A stretch of DNA of 64,000 nt from Diplosphaera chodatii. Taxonomy: Eukaryota; Chlorophyta; Trebouxiophyceae; Prasiolales; Stichococcaceae. The stretch spans positions 558,001 to 622,000 of the forward strand of contig JAALGY010000035.1 of the NCBI GenBank assembly GCA_032358165.1, given 5' to 3'. How positions within the stretch are numbered: position 1 is the first letter of the stretch; each line of letters opens with the position of its first letter. Shown here in pieces: positions 44,101-56,109 of the stretch. The position numbers were made by a program, and so were the translations under genes. Under the pieces are notes generated by a model, which saw nothing but the letters and a program-made list of their open reading frames with translations, did no database searches and was not told the DNA's origin.

Positions 44101-47100
44101 GCTGCGCCGCGGCCGCTGCTTCCTCCGAAGCGGCAGGTGCAGCTGCTGCATCTGCAGCAAGATTTGGCTCAGCGTGCGTGAGTAGCTGATAACCTGGCAA
44201 CCCCTGGTGTTAGTGACAAGCACGGGAGATCTGTCAGCATTCAGAAGCACACCATCTGCCTCAAGTCCCTCTGCCATCTCGGACTCGATAGGCACCAGGG
44301 CCTCCTCCTCGGTGGCCATGGGCTGCGGCTCGCTGGCGGCTGGGTCGGCTGCGGACGCAGGTGGCTGCGTACTCGCAGCTGCTGCTGGCGAAGGCTCGAC
44401 TGCTGTGGGCTGTTCTGTTGGCTGGGGCGCTGCCTGCTTTGGTTGCGCCTGCGGCTGGGCAGCGGCGGGCGCCGATGCCGCTGCCGGCTGCGGTGCTGCC
44501 GCCCCTGGTGCCGCGCTGGACGCTGGCTGCTGCGGCGCTGCCTGCGGCTGGGAGGCTGCCTGCGCTGCGGCGGCGGCGGCGGCGGCCAGCGCCGCGTCGC
44601 GCAGCGCCAGCTGCTGCTGCAGCGCCTGGATGTCAATGCGCAGCGCCTCGTTCTCGGCGTCCAGAGTCTGGTGCACACCGAAGATATGCTCAGAAGGCGG
44701 TTTGGATTTGTCAATCAAGTGCGCAGTGAAATGACATGTAGTTGGGGATCGTGATGGGTATGTGTGTGCAGCATGGACATCACAAGTGGGTGTCGACAGG
44801 TTGACAAATCGATCTGGAGACAGCAAAGCTTCCCACCTGAATGCGGGAGCGCAGGGCCTCGCCCTCGGCGGCCAGCTGGGCGGCGCGCGCCTCGGCCGCC
44901 TCCAGCGCCGCCTGCCGCTCCTTGATGTTGCGCTCGGCGCCCGCCTTCATCTTGCGCATCGTGACCAGCAGCTTATCGCGCGCCGCCACCACCTCCGCCG
45001 CCTGCAGAGTATAACAAGGTGCAGCATCTGCGTGCTGCAACTCAGTGTAGAGGGTATGCTCTGACTCTGTCATGCTGTCGGATGCTTGGGGAGCCAACCA
45101 TCTGTGCGCATATTTGGGAGATGCAGGCACCTCTGCTTTGGCGGCAGCCACCGCCTCCTGCGCCGACTTGACCTGCGCCTGCAGACTCTCCACCTGGGCG
45201 CGCAGCGAGCCCATCTCCTGCTGCGTGGCGGGTGCACCCTGCGCAACACAGACAGGGCCGTCAGACGCCATCCGACACACACCTGCAGCCTGCAGGTGGG
45301 GGTGCGTCTGGAGATGTGTCGTCAAGTGCAAACGAGGTACCTCTGCCTTACATGAGAGCGGCGAGCAGAACAATGACCACCTTGGCAGTGTGCTCCAGCT
45401 CAGCAAGGCGCTTGAGCTTCGCCCGGTACTGCACGCTGAAGTCCTTGATCGGAGTGTTCTCGGGGTTGACGACGCGCTTCCAGGAGCTCAGGCTCTGCAG
45501 GGACCACAGCTTGGTTGCTCTCGTCTTGCTCCCCGGTGATGGGCTGTAAGCCATGTAGCCACGCCACCATCCAGACACTCTGGCTCACAAAGCGCATAGT
45601 GCATCGGCGGAGTGAGGGGATAGCGGCAGTTGAGCAGGTCTACAGGCCACATGTGAGGTGTGCTACCTTCTGGGTGCGCTCGAATCTGCCGGTCAGCTCC
45701 TGCAGCTGCTTGCGCACGGTGTCCAGCTCGGACGCCGCCGCCTCGCACTCGGCATGCTTCGCCGCCGCCTCCCCGCGCGCCTGCACCAGCTGCTCCTCTG
45801 CGGCCTGCACAGCGTCATGCATGGCGTCAGCAGACATGTCGAACGCCGCACAAGCTGCAGTCTCGAGCGAGCCTCGTGGCTGCATCTGCCCTGGATGTGC
45901 TGAGCACGTTGCCAAAGGAAGGGGTGCGGCAATTCACTGGGCCCTGCGAGGAACCTCTCGTATTAAACGACCAGGTGTTTCCACGATGCTGAGGAATTTC
46001 AGTCACCAGCTTGCTTTCACAACACCACAGAACCCCAAACCACAACACCAGCAGCGCTGCACCTGGAGCGCATCGGCCACGCGGGTGTGCTCGGCCAGGT
46101 CCACCGAGCCGTACTTGAGCAGCAGCTCGTTGACGCGCGACTCCCACCGCGCCGCCTCCTCCCGCACGATCCGCAGCTCCTCCGCCCCCGAGTCCCGCTC
46201 CGCCTGCCACACCGGGATATATGATGGTTTTGATGCGACTGGTCGCCCTGTGACATCATGTGGATGCCCATGATGCGGGCATCAACAAGCAGTAGATACA
46301 AGCGTGGTGCTTTCGAAGCAAGCGTTGGCGGGCGGCCAAGCGTCCAAACGACCCAAGGGGAGTGACCGACGGGGTTTGCAGCGGGCAGGAGCACCTGCAG
46401 GCGGTGGATCTGGGCCTGCAGGGGGCGCTGCGCCTCCTGGGCGGCCGTCAGCTTGCGCCGCGCCTGGCTCAGCTCCGCCGCCTGCCGGTTGCAGTCCGCC
46501 CTGCAGCAGCAATGCGCAGCAGCTCATGTTGGCGGCCACTTCAAGTGAGCACACTGCTTCCGAAAGCGTCATGAGAGCGCTCAACAGCGCCTGCGAGGAT
46601 GCATCCATGAGGGCACCGCAGCGCAGAACGGCCCTAAAAACCCTAAAACCCTAACATTGTGCAGCGCACCGCAGCGTGGTGTTGGACTCGCGCAGCAGCG
46701 CCAGGTCGGCCACCTGCGCCTGCAGCGCGCGGTGCTGCTCCTCCGCAAGGATCACGCCCCGCGACCGATCCGCCTCCCCCGCCAGCGCCTGCGATGTGAT
46801 GAATGGGACATCTACCTCAAGACACGGCAATGTGCACCTGTAAGCTCCAACAAGGTCCCTCTTGCAAGCTCCAACAGGGTCCCTTCTGCATCATCCTCGC
46901 AAGTTGCCCACCCCGTAGCCAGCGCTCCCTCTGCACAACAGCTGGCTGTGTGCCCGCAGAGTGGAAGGGCTTGGGCCCTGCACTCGGGGACCAGCGCCAG
47001 CACGGGGAGCGCAGCATGCCAGTGGCGGCCCACCTCGCGGGCCTCGGCGGCGGCGCGCTCCGCGTGGACGGCCTGGCCGCGCCAGCGGGCAGCCTCCTGC

Positions 47101-50100
47101 TCCGCCAGCGACTTCTGCACCTCCAGCGTCTCCTTCTCCCGCCGCAGCCACGCCACCACCTCCGCCATCTCGGTGCCTGCGCCGCAGTTGATCCACGCGC
47201 TCAGCAGAACCTCACGACGATCGGAGAGCTGCACCTTGCGCAACCCATCTGGGCGTGCAATGCTCAGATCACACCTGAACCACAGCACCAGCTGCTGCGC
47301 TGCAGTGCACGGTGACGTGACATGATGCAAGCGCCAAACAGGAAGATCTGGTTGAGGGCAGCGCAACAGAGCCTTGTGCCATCTGAACCGGCACAGATCA
47401 AAGAACTGCTGGCGTAAAGTGCAGGTACTGTGAACAACGTGCCAGGTGTGGGCACATCGCCAGACGCCTGGCCGGCCTCGATGCTCTCCAGCCGCTGGTG
47501 CAGCAGCTTGTTCTGGGCCTCCACCTCGCGCTGCCGTGCAGCCGCCGCCTCTGCCGCCCCCTGCAGCTGCGCGCGCTGCGTCTCCAGCTCCACAGCCGCC
47601 CGCGCCTGCGACTCAGCAGCACCGCTTCATCAGGGTGACATAGCAAGTGTGCCATGGCAGCCGGCGCTGGCTGGCGAGCAACTCGCGAGCCTCTTCAACT
47701 TCACCAAACGTCAAACACTTTCGCAATGTTCACGAGAAAACGCAGCTTCGTCTGCCAGCTGCGGGCTAGCTTCGATCTCACGCTGATTACACTCAGTAGG
47801 TGGGCAACGTGAACTAGCGTCTTGAGCTTTGTGCATTGTGTGCGTATGGGGAACAGTGTTGCTACTGTGCCATCTCTAACCTGCGCAGCTGTGGCAGACT
47901 CAGCAGCGGCGCGGGCATCGGCGGCCGCCTTCTCGGCCGACTCGGCGGCGGCCTCCGCGGCGTTGAGCTTGCGGATGGTGTCGCTGTGGTCCATGACCTC
48001 CCGCTGCCGCCGCGTCTCCGCATCGCGCGCCTGCACGGCCAAACTGATGTTTGTAGGCGGACTCACAAACAGCATGGCTTGTTGCATCAAAGAGTGCTGG
48101 CGGCTCTGCCTACAGGAGGCAGCTTCATGCACGCTGTGAATGCAAGGGCGAAAGTGTGGGTGGCAGCTGGTGACGTGGCAAACAAGCACCTGGGCACGGC
48201 AGGCCTCCATGTCTGCGGTCTGCCGCTCCAGCCGCTGCTGCACGGCCGTGAGCTCTGCCGCCGCCTGGCCGGCGGCCGTCTGCCACATTGCAAAAGGCAG
48301 ATGAGTATCCACCAGTGTTCTTCTTCAACATCAGCCACATGAGCATGTAGCAGCCACCCTAGATCCATCGAGAGCCTCCTGCGTGCGATCACCTGCGGGT
48401 CACATGACCCTGAACGCCAATCGGGAACCGACCTGCGCCTTGGCCTGCTCCGCGGCCAGCTGCTCCTCCTTGGCATGCAGCGCGGCGGTGGCCTCCCGCT
48501 GGGCGCGCTGCGCCGTGGCCGCCTCCGCCTGCGCCGCGTCCAGCGCCGCCCGCAGCTCCCCAGCCTCCGCGGCCGCCGCGGCCACCCGCGCGTCCGCCTC
48601 GCCCTTGAACTTCTCGTGCTCCGCCTGTGGTCGTCAGCACAAGATGACGCTGAACCATCGATCGTAGTGTGGCGAAACCAATGTAGTTTTCTCACGCCCT
48701 GGGGATCTTGGCATGCGCACAGTGCATGAAACGGCGGCTTTTCAAGATGACGGGGTTCATGGAAGCGCGAAGTACCTGCATGGAGCGCAGGGCCTCGTCC
48801 GAGGAGGTCGCCAGCGCCTGGTACTGCTTGGCGTGGCCGGCCGCCGAGGCCGCCGCCTCCTGCGCCGATGCCAGCTCCTCCCGCAGCAGCCGCACCTCCG
48901 CACCCAGGGCCGCCTCCCTGCAAATTAAATTCAGACAAAATATATTCTGCAGTGTAATGAATTTCACACATATTCTAAAGACTACATATGTAAATAATTT
49001 GGGAGCCAGTTGCCATATCAGCCCTGAACGTATGATCTGCCGAGGCTCTGGCAAGAGTGGTCCGAGCAGAAGTTCCCAGGGCTCTGACGTCAGCTGTCTG
49101 GTGCATGTCTAGCCATGGCGGGCAGCGTGCGCGTCTGCAGTCGCCACACCTGCTTTCGGGGGTGGCAGCGCCTTCGGCCGTGGCATCTGCGGCGGCGGAT
49201 GGACGGGCGCTGGCCTGCATCTCCAGGGTCGCATTGCGCTCCTCTGCCTGCAAGCGCGGGGTGCAGCGCATCAAATTGAGGGTGATAGGGCTCAGGCACC
49301 AACAAGGCGCGGCCTCGCGACACCTCTGCAGCACAGCAGACAAGCACAGCTACAGGAGGGGGAACAGGCGGCAGTCGGCTCCGGATGGCTCGCCTGCGCA
49401 ACGGCACGCTGCAGCACGTCGGCCTTGGCAGTGGCGGCCGCCGCCCGCTGCTCTGCGGCGGACAGCGCCTCCCGCAGCTTGCGCGCCTCGCCCTCCAGCT
49501 GCGTCATCCTGCGGCAGTCGTCCCCATTCACACACCACCGATGCCAGCCTGACATGAGGCATACGCATCTAACAACACTGGTGGCCAATGGCTGCCCGAC
49601 TGGCTCGACATTAGCTGCATTGGCACAGTTTTCTGGGCTGTGCTAGTCCGCGTGGTCCGCAGGGCAAGGCTTCACAAGGCAGGCAGCGGCGGGGTCATCC
49701 TGCATGGCACTGCACGCTGAACAACTCCCAAACCTTGTTGCAGGTGACGTTTTTGAAACCCTGCGGCTCACTTGTCGGCGGTGGCGGCGCGGTCGGCGTC
49801 GCGGGCGGCCACAGCGTCGTTGGCGCGCCGCCGCTCGGCGTCCAGAGCCGCAGCCGCGTCGCGCCACTCCCGCTGCAGCTTGCGCAGCTCCTCCCCAAGC
49901 CGCGCCGCCTCCCTGGCCGCCTCCTCCTCCCTGTAGCGGTGCCAGGACACACCGCGCATGGACCAAGCCGCACGCCACCCAAGTGCTGTTGCTTGCTTGT
50001 GCGCATGTCTGGAGCATTGCAACCAGATGACCGCCAAGTCGACCGGGCAACGGCAGTGATCATTCGCAGGGCCGCCGCTGTACATGGCTATGGCACCCGT

Positions 50101-53100
50101 GCACGAGTCGCAAGGCTGCGCACTTGGCGGTGTGGATCTTGTGGGCAGCCTCCAGCTCCGCGGACAGGCGGCAGCGCTCCCGGAAGTGCTCCGCCGCCTC
50201 GCCCGCGGCGCGCGCCTCCGCCGCCGCCAGCAGGTTCTTCTCAGCCTTCAGGCCCTGCAGCGACACGCGGAGCGCCGTGTCCTACTCCTATTCCCTGTTG
50301 TGTGCTGTCAGTGACCCAAAACTATCGGCAGCAATACTCGCACAGGAAGACCGGACGAGCAAGTGATCACGGCAGCAGCCTGCTGGCTACGCGGTCGGGC
50401 AGCATACCTGGCAGCGCTGGGACTCACGCCGGGACTTGTCAGCTGCCTCATCTGCGGCGGCGCGCGCGTTGTTGAGGCGGCGCTGCAGGTCAGTCACCAT
50501 CGCCTGGTACTCGCCGTTGCGCCGCAGCAGCTCCTCCGCCTGCAGACGAGAGTCGGACAGAAACGATTTAGACGTCAGAAACGCCCTGGATGCAAAGCTG
50601 TCCAAGCCACGCAACGATGCGATCCTAATGTTTGTCAGGATCATACACACATCCCGGATGCAATTGAAGAGCTGATGCTTGTAGCTCAACCCTCAATGGA
50701 TGGTGCTTTGATCACCCACCTGCTGCCGGGTGTCATTCTGCTGTTCCAGCAGCCTGTTGCAGCGTTCGCGCTCAAACTCAGCGTCAGCCTGCAAACAGGA
50801 AGGAAGCAGCTGGTCATGCATTGCATGATTTGTGCACCGTTGACGTGCAAGCTGCGACAAAAACCTTCAGGCGTGGCTTTGGCATCGTGCCCTGCTGAAG
50901 TCCACAAACAGCATTCCCTGTTCACAACATGATGGCAAGTACCGGGCATCTGCTCCAAGCTGGCCACAGCAGTGTCACGTATAAACGCGCCCGATTGACA
51001 ATGCAGCAAAATATAGTCCCACCCTGGAGCGGGCAGCCTCGCTGCGCGCGGCGGAGGCGGCCTCCCCCTTGGCCTGCGCGGCGGCCGACAGCTGCGCCGC
51101 GTGCTCCGACGCGTCCTTCTTCACACGCGCCAGCTCAGCCTCCAGATCTTCCGCCAGCTGCTTGTAGCTGGCCTGCTCCTGTAGATATTGGCAGAGCTGC
51201 AAGGCGTTAGCTCCTGCGAGGCCGTCATTCTACCGCTGCACCCTCGGTCAGCCTGGTCACTGTGACCTTGAGGCGCCGACACCATTCTGCAGCAATTAAG
51301 CAGCCAGTGGCGGAAGTGCTACAAAAGGCGGCACCTGGGCGCTGGCTGCTGTGCCGCCGGCGTGTCCATTGGCGGCAGGTGTGCCGGTGGCGGCGCCTGG
51401 CGGCGCGGTGCTGCCGCTGCCGCCCTGCCGCCCGGACAGCTGCTCGAACAGCTGCCGGAACATGTCGCGCTGCCGCACCAGCGTCGCCACGAACTCCTGC
51501 CGGGCACAGTGCAGCTATTAGGCGCTGCGAGCATATTGCCAACAGGAAGTCCTGGAGGCTGCAGAACCATGCTGCCGCACTCATGTGCAGGAGCTGACGC
51601 GAGCTGCAGTTTGCTGGCAGCCCTCTCGAAAGCAGACCGGTGGGCGCACCTCCTGGCGCAGGCGCTCTTCGCGCTGCTGCGCAATCTGCGCCGCCAGACG
51701 CTTTGCTCGCTCCGCAGACTCGGCCTCCAGGTCAGACCGCAGCTGCACCGACACGAGTCTCACGGTGCGACAGGGCGCGCAACACGCACTGGCCTGATAT
51801 AGTGCCAAGAACCAGGTGCACCATGTCGGCTGTCGCCGGCGAGGGACAGCCGCATCCAGGATTCGCTGCTGTCACTGGCAGGCGCACCTGCGCCTTGTCT
51901 CGTTCTGCATCCTGCCCCAGCTGCCGCGTCACCGCCAGCAGCTGCGCATTCTTTGCTTGCAGCTCCTGTATGCAAAGTACCGATAGCATCAGCATAGCAT
52001 GCACTCAGTCCAGCAATCTGGTGTGGACACTGTCGTTGCAGCGGGCGCATCTCGCGTTGACGACAAGCGGATCAGCAGGTCACCCTCGGTGACCCGGTGA
52101 AAGGGCCTCACCTGGATGTCCTTGAACTCCACAAGGCGCGCGGTGATGACTGCCTGCGCGTCGACGGCGCCCCCGCCGCCGGGCGCAGGCAGCGCGAGGG
52201 CGCCGGAGAAGGCTGTGCCCGGGCGCCCCGTCTTGAGGCGCTGCACCTCGTTCAGCAGGACCGCCACCTGGCGTGACAGGTCCGTCGCCTGCTGCTGCAG
52301 CACGCTGCGGAACATGACAAGCAAGAGTGGAGCGGAACCCACGAGGTCGCATCCGCCTCAGGCAGAACCGCAACATGCCATGCCGTGCAAGGGTGTCGGA
52401 TGATGCGGGGACCCACATTTTGCCATGTCAGACGATGCATGCCGCATGATCACGTTCATGCCAGCAGTGCGACCAGGCTGGTCATAGCAGGCAGGCTGTG
52501 TTTGTGGTGAACTGCATATGCATAACCGTACAGGGGACACATGTACCTGCGCTCGCGTGCATCACGCGAGGCGTCGGCGGCGGCCTGCCCCAGGCGCACC
52601 TCCAGCGCCCGCTTCTCTGCTGCAGACGCCTCCAGCGACTGCGTCATGTTCAGGTACGCCTCCTTGACCCGTTCATATTCCACCTGCAAGTGCAGTCATC
52701 TGTGGCTCAGCAACCTTTGACTGGCAAGGCGGTGAGGCTCGGCCGCTGGGAAGCAGTAGGGGTCTGCTGTGCAGGAGTATCCACAGTTGGGTTCTAGATG
52801 ACATGGACAAGTGGGACGGCACCTGCTGGTTCTGCACAGCCACAGCCTTGACCTCAATCTCTGTGCACAGCTGGTCCAGCAGCCTCTCGTTGCGTTTGTT
52901 GGCACCCCGCTCCTTCTGGTACCGCGCCTGCCACATGTGGGACGGTGGGCTGGTCATCAGACAGCTGGGCCTACTGTACATGCACGTGCGTTAATTGGAG
53001 GAAGCGCACGTGCATGACCCTAAAGCAGGGGCGCTGTGCTGCGTCAGGACACTGTGCTGCGCTGTGCAAAGCAGGGCGAAACACACCTGCATCTCGACAT

Positions 53101-55767
53101 ACTTCGTGTATGCCTCGGTGGGTGTCAGGGCGGAGGCTGGCAGCAGCGCCCCATCAGAGGCGACGCTGCCTGCACACACGAGCACACAAGGGGTTTTGAG
53201 GGGTCAGAGCTGCTGCAAGATGTAACGCTCCTAGTAACCAGATGTCAACCTGAGCACCCGCCCTGCAGAGCAGCCTCATGACTCAGCTACCTGGCGTGGC
53301 CGCAGCAGCACCACCATCCGCCGCCTGCCCCGGCAGCTGCCCCTGGGCCGCCAGCTGCACCATGCGCTCCCGGATGCCGCGCTCTTCGGCCAGCTCGCCC
53401 TCTGCGGCGTTCTTTGCTGCGATGGCCTGGTCTATCGCCTCCTCCCGGGCCACATCAATCTCCTGCACCAATGGCACTTGCGCATGATTGCAATTGCAGT
53501 CCATTTGATCAGCGGACATCAATGCTGTGCTGGACTGTTGCCTCCCGCTGTGCCATGTTGATGTTCGCAAGCTGGAGGGAGAGCCGGACCAGCCAGGCCC
53601 CCGCTCGTCACACCTTGATGTGCTGGCGGAACTCCTGGACTATGCCCTCCAGCTCGGCGACCTTCTTCTGGCGCTCCTCCGCAGCCTCGCGGTGCAGCTC
53701 GCCCAGCCGCCGCATCGTCGCCAGCTCGCCCTGCCCCACCAACAGGCACACGATCAGGAGCAGGCTCACAGCCTTTCGTGCCAACACCACATGACTGGGG
53801 AGAGGAGCCCCTTGCGCAAAACCCCTCACTAAGCTGCTTCCCGTTTGGCGAGGGGTTTGCATGCAGTAGCTGCCAGGTAAGGCTCTGCCCCCTGGCTGCC
53901 AGCTGACCTCGAAGCCCTGCGACGCGGCCGCCGCCTCCTCCTTGGCGGACTTTGCTGACCGGCGCGCGTCCTCGGCGGCCGACTCGGCGGCCTCGCACCG
54001 CTCCCGCAGCCGCGCCTGCCCCGCCTGCGACCCGGCGGCGGCCGCCTCCGCCTCCGCCAGCTTGCGCCTCAGCGCCGTGACCTGGCGACGCACACCAGGG
54101 CATCAGGCACAAAAGGGTGCCATGGCATTTCGAGGGTGGGTGGTCCCACCAGCTTGTATAGGCCAGCTGAAGCATGTTCAGAGGCTCGCCGACAGACCAG
54201 CCAAGGAGCTGACGACCACAGATGCAACCCAGCCGTGGTGCGAATGGCTGTGCACCTGCTCGGAGGTGGCGCGGCGCTCCGACGCCAGCAGCTCGCTCTT
54301 GCGGCCCAGCTCCTCGTCCAGCCACTTGGCCCGGCTCTCCACCAGCGCCTTCTCCTGTGCCATGCGGGCTTCTGCCGCGTCGGCTCGCTGGTTTGCGCGG
54401 CGCTCATGGCTTGCCAGCATGCGACCAGGCGGAATGCACACAGTGCAAAGCCACCTCACACCGATGACCGTGTGATTCCTCACAAGACAGGCGTGTGGAA
54501 CCCTAAGGCACCTGCTCCAGGCGCGAGCGCTGCAGCTCTGCACGGTTGGCGGCGGCCTGCGCAACGTGGGCCCGGGCGTCTGCCTCAGTGCCGGCGTCCG
54601 TCAGCGCCACGATCTTGTCCTGCAGCGGCGCCCCACCAAGATGATTACGGCACCCTCACAGCGTTCACGTTCGATGAAGCGTTGTGCCGAGGCTTCCGGC
54701 GCATCTGAGCCGTGCCCAGCCGCCGGCGCCAAAGCACTCGCAGGGATGTGCTCCCGTGCTCCTCACGCACCATGGACGCCCTGAGGCGGCTGTGCAGCTC
54801 GTCCAGCTCGCTCTGCCGCTGCGCCAGTACCTTGTCCAGCGCCCGCTTGTCCGCGTGCAGCGCCTCGATCTGTCATGCGCACCAAAACACATACAGGCTG
54901 GACGCTCTGGATCAACAAAAGGGTGCCATGTGCCTCGCAACGTCCACACTGATTGCGGGTGGCATATGCTGAGTGTCAAGCCTTCGAAACTCCTGCCCAC
55001 CTGGACGTCCTTGCGCTGCAGGGTGGCATCCTTCTCCATCAACGCCGTCTGCAGTTTGTGCGCCTCCGCCTTGGCGGCGCGTTGCTCCTGAGAGCGCAGC
55101 AGGATGGCAGGTCAGCGGTGCAGGTGTGTATAGATGCACGCTTGGCGGCAGGGCTTGCTACCAACAGCGGCGTGACGCCACATATCCTGTGCACCTCTGC
55201 CAGGCGCTGGTTCTCGGACGTGAGCCGCTCGTTCTCTGCGGCCAGGCGGCCCTGCTCGTCTGCAAGCGCCGTGTAGCGCTGCTCCATTGCCTGAGCGGTG
55301 AGACATGTGCTGGTGCGTCAGGCCACCACTGCATCAATCGCACACTTCGATGCAACTGGTGCAGTCGGATGGAATTGTGAGCTGCTGCAACCTGCTGTGA
55401 GGCCATGCACATGCTCACCTGGCTAGCATGCTCGGCATTTACAGCGGCAGCCGCTGCCTGCAGGGCACGACAACCACTGTATATCGTCAACGCGGTCGCT
55501 GAGACCTTAAGTGTGAGCAGAGATTGCTTGGTAATTTACTGCAACTGCTGCTATGGCCGACTCATGCTGCACAGGCGATGCCGCTTTAGCGCACGGTCTC
55601 ATATTTGGACAAAATCTGAAGCACAAAGTGTGCACCTGCGCTGTGACCGTTGCGAGCTCGTCCTCAAGATCTGCCATGCGCCGCTCCATGACTTCTGGTT
55701 CCAGGCCCGCCATGCTGAGCAGCTGAGGGGACGAGAGTATTGGTGATCCAGAAGGTGTGACGCCCAA
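41165..55767 (-). CDS. TPR/NUA (MLP-like) nuclear pore basket coiled-coil protein
   Basis: A very long multi-exon gene for the filamentous nuclear-basket nucleoporin that anchors mRNA-export and silencing factors. Exon 1 starts at about 55767 or 55713 (MAGLEPEVMERRMADLEDEL). About 20 heptad-rich Glu/Lys/Ala exons follow. Diagnostic TPR/NUA blocks are SRAKWLDEELGRKSELLASE (about 54283-54342), LTPTEAYTKYVEMQ (about 53086-53128), RNERLLDQLCTEIEVKAVAV (about 52823-52890), YERVKEAYLNMTQSLEASAA (about 52620-52680), DLSRQVAVLLNEVQRLKTG (near 52225-52285), RLVEFKDIQELQAKNAQLLA (52110-52140 joined to 51930-51970), FVATLVRQRDMFRQLFEQLS (about 51435-51495) and LALLRESNTTLR (about 46678-46713). The C-terminal third is Ala/Pro-rich with a bipartite basic cluster (KHPRDDD ... 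SAKRGRL, about 43650-43725), several acidic exons and an RGRGRAGRGRGRA tail before TAG 41165-41167. Exons in the C-terminal third are the least certain. Confidence 0.85.
42445..42516 (-). repeat. 36-bp coding tandem duplication in the TPR C-terminal region
   Basis: Two adjacent copies of a 36-bp unit encode AELGIAAADAPA twice on the minus strand, a recent in-frame expansion of the Ala-rich region. Confidence 0.75.
42716..42866. repeat. 75-bp tandem duplication in a TPR intron
   Basis: Two near-identical copies at a 75-bp offset share GTGTACAGGATACCACGA, GACAAGCAGTACTGTGCAAG and TCGAGATTCCA; the central base differs (GATCGTG against GACCGTG). They lie between acidic exons of the TPR gene. Confidence 0.85.
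46632..46655. repeat. Interstitial telomere-like repeat, CCCTAAAA type
   Basis: Three consecutive units read CCCTAAAAA, CCCTAAAA and CCCTAA, close to the complement of the Chlamydomonas-type telomere TTTTAGGG. They lie in a TPR intron, just downstream (in gene direction) of the exon carrying LALLRESNTTLR. Confidence 0.7.
48918..49010. other. AT-rich intron segment in the TPR gene
   Basis: This stretch between GC-rich coiled-coil exons has A/T runs such as AAATTAAATTCAGAC and TATGTAAATAATTTGG. It contrasts sharply with neighbouring introns. No coding or known mobile-element feature was seen. Confidence 0.5.
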
Positions 55768-56109
55768 GTGCGGGCGTTAGCACGCCGCGCGTGACATTAC
55801 ACTCAACCGTCTGATCGCATGATGCTCTTTGCAAGCATCATGGTGTACACACACGCATTGACACAAATGGCCTGCTTGCAAATTGCAAATGTGGAAATGG
55901 CCAACGTCTCCAAGCTATGCACCAGAGTCTTCATGCAAACCATGCACAGCAGCTATGCTCGCTTACAGTCCTAGAATCATGTGTGTACACACATATTACT
56001 TGCCATCAAAGCTCAAGCGCGTTGCTTTGGGCTGCATCGCACCGCTTGATCGCCCCACTAGCGTAGTTTTGCATTCTGTCATCAGGTAGAACGCTTGCGC
56101 GGTCACTTG
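55768..56109. promoter_or_regulatory. Divergent promoter region, TPR and M3 peptidase
   Basis: About 340 bp separate the start regions of two divergently transcribed genes, so both promoters must lie here. No defined element was recognised. Confidence 0.5.

Noticed and set aside
43503..44189. Plus-strand 228-codon Gly/Ala-rich frame.
   Set aside because: Antisense shadow of the minus-strand Ala-rich TPR exon, which contains the nuclear-localisation-like cluster.
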